This document shows, piece after piece, positions 52,538 through 60,800 of a stretch of DNA of 64,000 bases. Positions within the stretch are counted from its first letter, which is position 1. Each line of letters opens with the position of its first letter. Origin of the DNA: Bacillota bacterium (GTDB lineage Bacteria; Bacillota; Clostridia; Acetivibrionales; DTU013). The notes beneath the pieces are model-generated. The model worked only from the letters and a program-made list of their open reading frames with translations, searched no databases and was not told where the DNA came from. The stretch spans positions 4,328 through 68,327 of the forward strand of contig JAEZLF010000063.1 of assembly GCA_023435925.1 (NCBI GenBank), in the 5' to 3' direction. The translations under genes were made by a program, and so were the position numbers.

Positions 52538-53302
52538 ATGAGAGATGAGTTTAGTCAAAGAACAAAACTTACGCTAGCACTTCGGGCGGGGTTTAAATGT
52601 TCTAATCCAGATTGTGGAATGCTCACCATCGGCCCGGCACAAGATAATAACAAGTCTGTTAATGTTGGTGTTGCTGCTCATATATGTGCTGCTTCTAAGG
52701 GTGGACCTCGGTATGACGATGTAATGACTCCGGAAGAGAGAAAAGGTATTGATAATGGAATCTGGTTATGTCAAACACACGCATGCCTTATAGATAAAGA
52801 CCCAACAAGATACCCAAAAGAATTGTTGCGTCAGTGGAAAAGCGCCTCTGAAGAAAAAGCTAGAAAGGGCCTTACAGATTGGAAACCAGCGAATAGCGTT
52901 GAAGTAATTGAAGAAGATAAAAAAATTATGCAAGTGCTTATTTTAACGTTCGAAGACGAAGACACTATTAGCTTGTTAAATCATGATTTTCATGGAAAAT
53001 TTCCGCGTAAGTGGCGTAGACCTCTTGATGACTTGAGTGAATTTTACCATTTATTCTCTAGTAAACCGGGACATAAAGTGTTGAGAGCATTAACTGATCG
53101 TCTAATGAACAGTGTTGATAATTTAATATGTCACCTAAAAGTTAACAGCTTCACAAGTAAGGATTGGATTAATGATAACACATATTGCATTGAGGATGAA
53201 GACGACATGCTATGCTGCAATGGTATGTGCTCGTTAATTTGGAAAGAGTACGAGTATTTAATTGAAACATATATAAAAATATTACATAAAGCTGAAAATT
53301 AA
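52538..53302 (+). CDS. HNH endonuclease with C-terminal domain
   Basis: This is a 254-residue protein. Residues 1-110 form an HNH nuclease with zinc cysteines (CSNPDC), the HNH block VAAHICAASKGGPRYD, and then DNGIWLCQTHACLIDKD. This version is the one often attached to defence proteins. Residues 120-254 are a helical domain with a late CCNGMC motif, unassigned. It is the last gene of a same-strand run of HD hydrolase, helicase, ParB-like and HNH genes. The ribosome binding site is weak (AGGATG). Confidence 0.8.
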   Translation: MRDEFSQRTKLTLALRAGFKCSNPDCGMLTIGPAQDNNKSVNVGVAAHICAASKGGPRYDDVMTPEERKGIDNGIWLCQTHACLIDKDPTRYPKELLRQWKSASEEKARKGLTDWKPANSVEVIEEDKKIMQVLILTFEDEDTISLLNHDFHGKFPRKWRRPLDDLSEFYHLFSSKPGHKVLRALTDRLMNSVDNLICHLKVNSFTSKDWINDNTYCIEDEDDMLCCNGMCSLIWKEYEYLIETYIKILHKAEN

Positions 53303-53431
53303 ACGTATGATGAGAAGCTGAAGAAACTTGAGATTAAGATACGCTTTTCAAAAATCAACTACATTCTTGCTGGAACATATATCCTCCGCTTATTGTCTAA
53401 AAAGGTGAATATTATTGGGGGGGATACAAAT

Positions 53432-54892
53432 ATGGCAAAGATATTTCAATCACTAGCTTTCGTTTTGATTACTGGTATTTTAATAATATTAGTAGGTTGC
53501 GTGCCAGGTAATTCCCATGATAGTTTCGCTGGCTTAGGTGACAAATCGGTCAAGCACACCGGCAGCACGGTCAATAATATTGATAACAATTCTTCTGAAG
53601 TAAATGTACCCCAGATAATAGACAATCTTAAAAGTATTGAAATTGAGAATTTAAATGATGAAAATAACTCAAAAGTAACCCTTAACCTTCCTGAAGGCTG
53701 GCATGCAAAGGAATTGATTTTTAACAAGGTTCCAAGCTTTGAGTTTAATGCAGAAAAAAATAAGAAAATGAATAAAGAATATAGTTATGAGCTTTATAAC
53801 TCGATGAGCACGGATAAATTCAATCTATATGGAATCAAAGGATTTGCAGGGGAGTTTTATATGCAGGCTTACTATAGAGACCAACCCGAGAGCTCTCGAT
53901 TTCTAAACCATTCTCAAGTCACGGAAAGAGTATATTCAGGTGAAACTGTATTGGGTCAGGGTGAAATATTTGTTTTGGACTGTGACCTGCCGAGAGACAT
54001 GAGGACTGACCAGTACTCCACCTATGACATGATATATGTCTGGATTCCAATAAAGGATGAAGCATTGGCATACAACCTATCAATTAGCGTCCCGTTAGGC
54101 GAAAAGGATGACGGGTACATCGAAATGGTAAAGAATTTGCTGAAAGCAGACAATCAAACATATATAAATTCAGATAATATTGAATGGATGACGATGCAGG
54201 GTGGCTTGGGAATTACTACAAAGGTCTTGTTCACTGAACATGATGAAGAAAAAATTAACAGAATTGTTTCGATGATTAATTCCGGTACAGAAAAAACGGA
54301 TTCTACCGAAGCTGAGATTAATGTAATCCAATCAAGGGCAAGGCCAATTGGCATCTGTTTTCAATTGATAGATGGGAGTAAGGCATATGTCTGGACTGAC
54401 TATTCTACAAAAGCCTTTGAGAATGGATGGTCGGCAACTGCTCTCAATGACAGATTTGTGCTGGTTATTCAAAACAGCGGTCAGGATGAATACTATACGA
54501 TTTTTTCGGATGATGTGGCAGCTTATCTTCGTGAAGGCTGGAAGTCGGATATGCCTATGGTCAGCAAAATAACAGTAAGCTCTGAACCAGGCAAAAACGG
54601 AGAGCCGAATGTCATAAGGGATGGTGATATGATTATCGTTTCTGGTGACGGCTGCACTTCAAAAGAAGTAGTCATTCATTTGCGGAGGAACAGCAATCCC
54701 AAAGAAGATTATGTTATGGGAAAGGCTATCCCTGAATACGGTAAATGGGAATGGAAGGGTTCCATAACAAAGAAGTTTAAAACTCTGGACGGTAAGGAAG
54801 TCACTTTGGCAAAGGACCTCTATGATATTGTGGCAGACGAGGACGGTGCAGGGATAAGTGTTTGCGGAGTTATAGATTTAAGGAAAGATTAG
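53432..54892 (+). CDS. Large lipoprotein of unknown function
   Basis: This is a 486-residue secreted lipoprotein. The signal peptide MAKIFQSLAFVLITGILIIL ends in a lipobox before Cys23 (LVGC). The mature protein begins with a Ser/Asn-rich linker, then at least two globular parts: about residues 75-240, with the block GWHAKELIFNKVPSFEF, and 290-486, with RPIGICFQLIDGSKAYVWTD. ATG 53432 follows GGGGGG. An earlier in-frame ATG would break the signal. No family is recognised. It ends six bases before the third tRNA-Thr relic, so it is the last gene of the island. Confidence 0.7.
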   Translation: MAKIFQSLAFVLITGILIILVGCVPGNSHDSFAGLGDKSVKHTGSTVNNIDNNSSEVNVPQIIDNLKSIEIENLNDENNSKVTLNLPEGWHAKELIFNKVPSFEFNAEKNKKMNKEYSYELYNSMSTDKFNLYGIKGFAGEFYMQAYYRDQPESSRFLNHSQVTERVYSGETVLGQGEIFVLDCDLPRDMRTDQYSTYDMIYVWIPIKDEALAYNLSISVPLGEKDDGYIEMVKNLLKADNQTYINSDNIEWMTMQGGLGITTKVLFTEHDEEKINRIVSMINSGTEKTDSTEAEINVIQSRARPIGICFQLIDGSKAYVWTDYSTKAFENGWSATALNDRFVLVIQNSGQDEYYTIFSDDVAAYLREGWKSDMPMVSKITVSSEPGKNGEPNVIRDGDMIIVSGDGCTSKEVVIHLRRNSNPKEDYVMGKAIPEYGKWEWKGSITKKFKTLDGKEVTLAKDLYDIVADEDGAGISVCGVIDLRKD

Positions 54893-54897
54893 AGAAA

Positions 54898-54934
54898 TGA
54901 GGTCGTGTTTCGACTCTGATTGAGAGCTCAACAC
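54898..54934 (+). repeat. tRNA-Thr 3'-end relic, copy 3
   Basis: ATGAGGTC and TTCGACTCTGATTGAGAGCT, followed by CAACA, align with the variable-loop-to-CCA part of tRNA-Thr (7180-7218). About 30 of 37 positions match. It marks the probable right end of the island. Confidence 0.65.
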
Positions 54935-55013
54935 TAAACGTACTAATTCAATTCAATATACTCATTTATCTAAAATGTATAATATTAGCTTTAATGCAAG
55001 GTCTAGTGATATA

Positions 55014-55029
55014 ATCAAGATATCTTGAT
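55014..55029. promoter_or_regulatory. Operator-like palindrome upstream of the PNPOx-fold gene
   Basis: ATCAAGATATCTTGAT is a perfect 16-bp palindrome, of the kind bound by MarR-type dimers, placed 75 bases before the gene at 55104. It is followed by a possible 23-codon ORF (55043, MCGIVKQEFFNMLEKTGG) that overlaps the gene start. Confidence 0.4.
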
Positions 55030-55103
55030 AAAAGGATGTATAATGTGTGGAATTGTGAAACAAGAGTTTTTCAATATGTTGGAAAAAACTGGAGGAAAAA
55101 CAA

Positions 55104-55520
55104 ATGAGCAGTGAAATAATCGAAAAGTCATTAGCACTTGTAGACAGAAGTTTTACCGGTATATTGGGAACAGTTGATGAAAATGGGATTCCTCAACTGA
55201 AGGCTATGATAAAAACAGCGGCAGATGGTCTCAGGGAATTCTGGTTTTGCTCCAATACATCCTCAAAGAGAGTAACACAGATACAGAAAAACCCGAATGC
55301 CAGCCTTTATTTCCACGATGAGAAAACCTTCGAGGGCTTGATGCTGACCGGAAAAGCAGAGGTTTCTTATGATGATGTAAAGAGGAAAGAATTCTGGAAT
55401 GACGGAATGGAAATATACTACCCTTTGGGTTATACTGACCCGGATTTTGCATTGATTCGATTTATTGCCAGCAAGGGCAACTATTATCACGGACTTAAGA
55501 ATATTGATTTTGATATATGA
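55104..55520 (+). CDS. Pyridoxamine 5'-phosphate oxidase-fold (flavin-binding) protein
   Basis: This is a 138-residue split-barrel protein: FTGILGTVDENGIPQLKAMI, FWFCSNTSSKRVTQIQKNPN, SLYFHD and the end FIASKGNYYHGL. This group binds FMN or a similar flavin and is usually annotated as general-stress protein 26-like. The reaction is unknown. TGGAGG stands 8 bases before the ATG. It is the first gene past the island boundary and is followed on the same strand by DinB-like and HD-domain genes with short gaps. Confidence 0.85.
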   Translation: MSSEIIEKSLALVDRSFTGILGTVDENGIPQLKAMIKTAADGLREFWFCSNTSSKRVTQIQKNPNASLYFHDEKTFEGLMLTGKAEVSYDDVKRKEFWNDGMEIYYPLGYTDPDFALIRFIASKGNYYHGLKNIDFDI

Positions 55521-55560
55521 AATGGCATTAGTGAAGAAAAACTCAACAAGGGGGATGCCT

Positions 55561-56268
55561 GTGGCAGAACTTAAAGATCCCAATCGCCAACACTGGAACC
55601 GGCAGTTTAAAATATTGCAGGACACATGGCCAAAGCCTGATAATTTTGAAACCTGTATTGAAATTTGTTTGAATGTCCATGCAATGGTGCATACGGCAGA
55701 AATGTCTAATACTGGTTTATGGTCCTTTGAGGACGAGCTGTGGCAAAGAATGTCTGAGCCGGTATTCAGGAAGGTACATAACGACAATCAGTCAATTGCC
55801 TGGAAGCTATGGCATTCCACCCGGATAGAAGATATCACAATGAACATTTTAATAGCGGGAGAACCGCAAATATTATACTCCGGAAACTGGCTTGAAAAGA
55901 TAGGGGCAACTATACATGATACAGGGAATGCAATGAATGAAAAGGAGATCGAGGTCTTAAGTAATTCAATTGATATGCAGGCCCTAAGGGATTATCGTAA
56001 AGCAGTAGGAAGAAAGACAAGAAACATCATTAAATCATTGAAAGCAAAGGATTTGAAAAAAAGAGTTGAGGCTGAAAGACTTAAGATTATAATTGATGAA
56101 GGAGCAGTTGTAGAGGAAGCAAGATGGCTTACTGATTACTGGGGCAAAAAGACTTTTTCAGGGCTTTTGTTGATGCCTGCCACCCGGCATAATCTTGTGC
56201 ACCTGAATGAATCCATGCGGATTCTCGGGAAAGAAAAATCTCGTAAAATTGATATATTGCAGGAGTGA
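55561..56268 (+). CDS. DinB-like four-helix protein
   Basis: This is a 235-residue helical protein with the DinB/YfiT-like order of metal ligands: His in CLNVHAMVHTAE, later DNQSIAWKLWHSTRIED with His, and the C-terminal LLMPATRHNLVHLNES with His residues. Members are metal-binding, and some act as thiol transferases. The start is uncertain. GTG 55561 has AAGGGGG six bases upstream, which I prefer over ATG 55522 and ATG 55555. It ends 7 bases before the HD gene, so the two are probably co-transcribed. Confidence 0.72.
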   Translation: MAELKDPNRQHWNRQFKILQDTWPKPDNFETCIEICLNVHAMVHTAEMSNTGLWSFEDELWQRMSEPVFRKVHNDNQSIAWKLWHSTRIEDITMNILIAGEPQILYSGNWLEKIGATIHDTGNAMNEKEIEVLSNSIDMQALRDYRKAVGRKTRNIIKSLKAKDLKKRVEAERLKIIIDEGAVVEEARWLTDYWGKKTFSGLLLMPATRHNLVHLNESMRILGKEKSRKIDILQE

Positions 56269-56275
56269 CATTATT

Positions 56276-56857
56276 ATGAGCAAAAAAGAGGAATTTATTG
56301 ATCTTTATAATAAATATATACACAGGGAAGGTGCAGATAAACTACTGGAATACTTGTTATCGAAGGCCAGTGACTTTTTTACGGCACCAGCAAGTACAAG
56401 ATATCATGGTTCATATGAGGGAGGACTCGTTGAACATTGTATTAATGTCTATTCCTGCCTTAAGGATTACCTATCACGTGATAGAGTAAAGGATCTATAT
56501 GATATGCAGTTTGATGACGAAACGATTGCAATTGTTGCACTTTTGCATGATTTATGCAAAATCAACTGCTATAAACCCGGTACAAGAAATGTAAAAGATG
56601 AAAATGGGATATGGCAGACAGTTGCGACATATGAATTTGATGATAGGTTACCTTATGGACATGGGGAAAAATCCGTATATATTATTACCGGCTTTATGAA
56701 ATTGACACGGGAAGAAGCATTTGCTATTCGATATCATATGGGGTTTTCAGGGGTAGAGGATAAAAGAAATGTTGGGGATGCCTTTGAGCAATTTCCATTA
56801 GCATTTGCTCTTTGTACAGCTGATATGGAAGCAACTTACTTTGTCGAACGAAAATAA
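56276..56857 (+). CDS. HD domain phosphohydrolase, mobile-element type
   Basis: This is a 193-residue protein of the same family as that at 40352: FFTAPASTRYHGSYEGGLVE with the first His (EHCINVY), the HD pair in LLHDLCKIN, a late His in AIRYHMGFS and the Asp in CTADMEATY. It lacks an extra N-terminal region. CAGGAGTGA precedes ATG 56276. It lies outside the tRNA-Thr repeats, so the family is present both inside and outside the island. Substrate unknown. Confidence 0.82.
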   Translation: MSKKEEFIDLYNKYIHREGADKLLEYLLSKASDFFTAPASTRYHGSYEGGLVEHCINVYSCLKDYLSRDRVKDLYDMQFDDETIAIVALLHDLCKINCYKPGTRNVKDENGIWQTVATYEFDDRLPYGHGEKSVYIITGFMKLTREEAFAIRYHMGFSGVEDKRNVGDAFEQFPLAFALCTADMEATYFVERK

Positions 56858-57149
56858 TAGACTACTATAGAGTTGGCCATTTGTATACGGATCATGTTAA
56901 CTATAATCGCAATTAAGAAATCGTTGAATGGTGTAACGAATTATTGCACAACTATTGAATGAATTCATATACTCTGCTTGTTAGTCAAAGTAACTTCCAC
57001 TATACAAAAGTAGCTACCACGTTTTTCATTTCTCCTAATTTGCAGAACTAAATTCCGCGCTACCTGTGAAATTGGTGCGGATTTTACTTTCTCAAATAAG
57101 GCTGCCGCTTGCTGCTGCTTGTTGCTATATTTTTCTCAACTAAGTTATT

Positions 57150-57178
57150 GTATTGGGAACTTATGTTTGATATAATGA
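57150..57178 (+). promoter_or_regulatory. Sigma-A promoter before the 57309 gene
   Basis: TTGTAT and TATAAT are separated by 17 bases in the otherwise gene-free stretch 56858-57308. A transcript would start near 57185 and cover the small gene at 57309 and probably the giant gene at 57819. Confidence 0.6.
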
Positions 57179-57308
57179 CACAGTAGTTTGAATTCATTCA
57201 TATTATTAACAAAGACCAGAATAAATTCGGCAAAAGTGGGAATACATTATTAGTAAGACTTCATTTTTACCCTATGCCGGATCCGAGTAACGGGAGGTAA
57301 AACAGGAT

Positions 57309-57665
57309 ATGTGTTGTACAAGGATTTTTGCCGATGTTATCTTGGCAAATTTATTTGGAAGTGATCGTTTCGTCTCCTTTGATCCGATTTCCATGGAGGA
57401 CATCAAGAACTTTTGCTCGTACCTGGACAATTTTCTTCCAGGTTTTATATTTTTTGAAAACTCCGAAGAGGATATGAAGGAAGTTGCAAGGAAGTATCCT
57501 CAATTCTATCAATTCGCAAATGGTAGGATATATCCAATGGAATATATGCCAATACGTACTAATTTTAATACAGCTTATCGCGGGGAGATAGCAAACATCA
57601 TCGAAGAAGCGGCAGATAGATTTATGGAATCCCAAACAAGACTTGTATCTTGCCACACTGCCTAG
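57309..57665 (+). CDS. Unknown protein upstream of the giant HD protein (118 aa)
   Basis: This is a 118-residue protein I do not recognise. It is rich in aromatic residues (FVSFDPISMEDIKNFCSYLD, then FLPGFIFFENSEEDMKEVAR) and has four cysteines, two at the start (MCCTR). No membrane segment or known motif is evident. GGGAGG lies 11 bases before the ATG and a good promoter lies 130 bases upstream. It is separated from the giant gene by 153 bases without a clear terminator, so a shared transcript is likely. Confidence 0.5.
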   Translation: MCCTRIFADVILANLFGSDRFVSFDPISMEDIKNFCSYLDNFLPGFIFFENSEEDMKEVARKYPQFYQFANGRIYPMEYMPIRTNFNTAYRGEIANIIEEAADRFMESQTRLVSCHTA

Positions 57666-57818
57666 ATCAGTGTGGAATATATTCGGTTTGAATTGAAAAT
57701 TCGTTGTAAAAGGCTGAAAACATCCTTTTATCTACATTAAACGCATTAACATACTTGTTTGTTCCTTACAATGAATTAGTTATTTTACCTTAAACGAATG
57801 TAATTGTGAGGAGCAAAA

Positions 57819-60800
57819 ATGAAAAAGATTAATGACGATTGGACAAAAACCATTCTAATCCGTGATACAGTACACGGTTATATAAAGATTCCGAAGGTGA
57901 TCGTAGAAGACATTATTGACACCTGCTGTTTCCAGAGGCTTAAGGATATAGAACAGACAGGTATGAGGGTACTTTACCCTACTGCTTCCCATGACCGTTT
58001 TACCCATTCGCTTGGAGTATACCATCTTGGAGTACTAGCCTTTGAGAAGTTCAGGGATAACGTTTACAATTTTGATAATCACAGTATTTACAATAAAGTG
58101 TCTCCCGAAGCCAACCCTGACTTAGCTTCCATTAAATGGGATAAGTGGGGGCTGCTTTTCTCATTAGCCTGTTTGCTGCATGATTGTGGACATTCACCAT
58201 TTTCCCATACACTTGAATTCCTATATGATATGGATTTTGATACTGATCCCGAAGAAGATTATGAATGGAATAAGAAGGTCCTTGAATCAGGTAAAAGCAC
58301 TATTGATCCCTTAAAAGCAAGAGTAAACCGTAAATTGTGTAAAATTTTAAAATCGGGGGATAAAAGAAGCTTTGAGGATGATCTCTACTCCAAAGCGGAA
58401 AATAAGTATAAAGGAATCCCTCATGAACGAATGAGTGCTTATTATATATGCGCTTTATTCTACAAGGAGATTTATTGTCTTGTAAATTCCTTTATGGTAA
58501 ACAAACATAAAAGCAGATTTGAAAACAATTATTATGACTCATCAGAGTGCCCTCCCGAAATAAGTAGTAAAGAGGAATTTTTCGATGATATGGAATTTAT
58601 GTGCAGAATGGTTACTGGATGTAAATACGACCTAGATTTTTGCAATGATTATAGAAATTCCGAGAAACATGCTATGTGGGAATATGAGCTCCAGCTGCGA
58701 AACTGCGTTATAAAAATGCTAAACTCGGATCTTGACGTTGATAATCTCGACTATACCATGCGTGATGCTAAGGTTTCCGGGTATGAAAGCATTCAGGTTG
58801 ATATAGAGCGCCTTCTATCGGCCTTTACAATAACAAGGGCTTACAGGATGAATGAATACGAACTGAACAGTGATGATTTTAACTATACGGTATCTTGTGA
58901 AAAGTTTCATGGCATCATTGATGCGCACATTTACGGTCAATTTAATATGAAGACTGTTGAAAAAGCTAAAAATATAGAGGTTAACGGCAATGTATCACTG
59001 GTTGACGAGTATAAATATGATAATGTAAACCCTCGTAAATATTTCTACACAAACGCAGACTTTGCGGCGCAAGTAAAGTGCGGTAGTATTGAGATTACGC
59101 CGGGCAAAATCAATGATATAAGGCAGGAAAGCTGCAGCTTACACATCAAAGGGAGCTTAGACGGCACTTTTACCGGTATTATTTATGGATTTGATTCCAG
59201 TAAAGTCACAGCAAATCCGGATTGCTGTAAAGAGCTTATATATTTTGCCTTTAACAAAAGTTGTATCAGTGTATTAAAAAGCGCAGTCGATGCAAGAAAT
59301 TATGAATATTTATGGATATATGCTCATCATATTGTCACATATCAAACCAGATTCCTTATTATTTATTTGCTTGACCAATATGCCAAATATATCAGAAAAA
59401 CAGAAGGATTACCCTTGAAGGATATCATATATCACACTATTAATAGGGCATCTGATATATCGGCTGATACTATTAAAAGTGGTGAAACGGTAGATCATAG
59501 CACTTGTCACGAAGGATTAAGATATTTAGAAAAGTTGGAAAGGAATTATTCTTCGTTTAATGCCGAAAAAGACTGTGATAGTGAAATCAGCCAATATATA
59601 GAGAAATTTAAGAAATATAGTCTTCCTAATAATGAAAGAAAGGAACTGGCAGAGGTATATATCATTTCAGCAGCTATATTGTTGATATCTGAATTGAAGC
59701 CAGCATTTGAAGCCAACGCGGAGAGTACCTTCGAATATGTTAAAAAGCTTCTCGGTGTTGTTGAAAAAATCATAGAAGATAGATATGACACGGACTCCCT
59801 TGATTTACTGGTTAAGGAAGCGAAACGGCTGATTAATTATATCCGGGAATATGCATGGATAGATATCGGGATAATGGTAAAAATACTTTTTAGCAAAAGC
59901 CCTCAAAATGCCATTGATGGAACCAACATTGATACCAATGATATGCAAAAGGAGAAATACCTTATTTCCGATCTCGATTTATTGGCTGATCTGAAAAAGG
60001 TCTTTTTAAAACTAGATAAAGATTCGAAAATGCAAGACAAGTATAATGAATTGTATTTAGCCTTGAATGAACATTTTATGAGGGATTATCCATCAGCAGC
60101 CTGGAAAACCTATGCGGAATTCCGCCATCATTTCAGGAGCTGGACATACAAAGAAATTGAGCATTTACTGGAATATATGCAAGATGCAGAGTGCCCCCCT
60201 TACGATGACCGCATAAATTATAAGATTATTTTCCAAAAAGGGCTAACGCCAAGCGAATCTTCGACAGAAGGCGAATATTCAGATGAAGTGCATGTTGACA
60301 CTGGTGATACAGGAGTTATTATAGACATTAGAGACGCTCTATATGAACACGGAATCAAGCGTTTTATATGGATAAACCAGGAGATCAAAATTAAGGAATT
60401 ATCACAGATTGATACTTATATCATATTCGGTAGCAATACATTAAGGCTGAAAGATATCGACCTGATGCCCCAAACGCAGAATAAAGGCAAGTTTGGCTTT
60501 ATGTATTACACTTTGGATAAAGGAAAGCAATTCAATTTAGACAGCTTTTTGAAAAGATTACATGAAATTATTCGTAGAGATCTTAGCAATAAGGGAAAGG
60601 GTGGAATAAAAAAAGGTTTGGGCAAGGGAGGGGAAATGGTGGTTTACGAAAAAAATTGTATTATTCGCGATTCGGTGCATTTAAATATAGTAATTCCGGA
60701 AAAATTCAGGAGACTAATTGACACCAGAGAATATCAAAAACTCAGGCGGATAAAGCAACTAGCCACCGCCAATATGGTATTTCCTGGAGCTGATCATACC

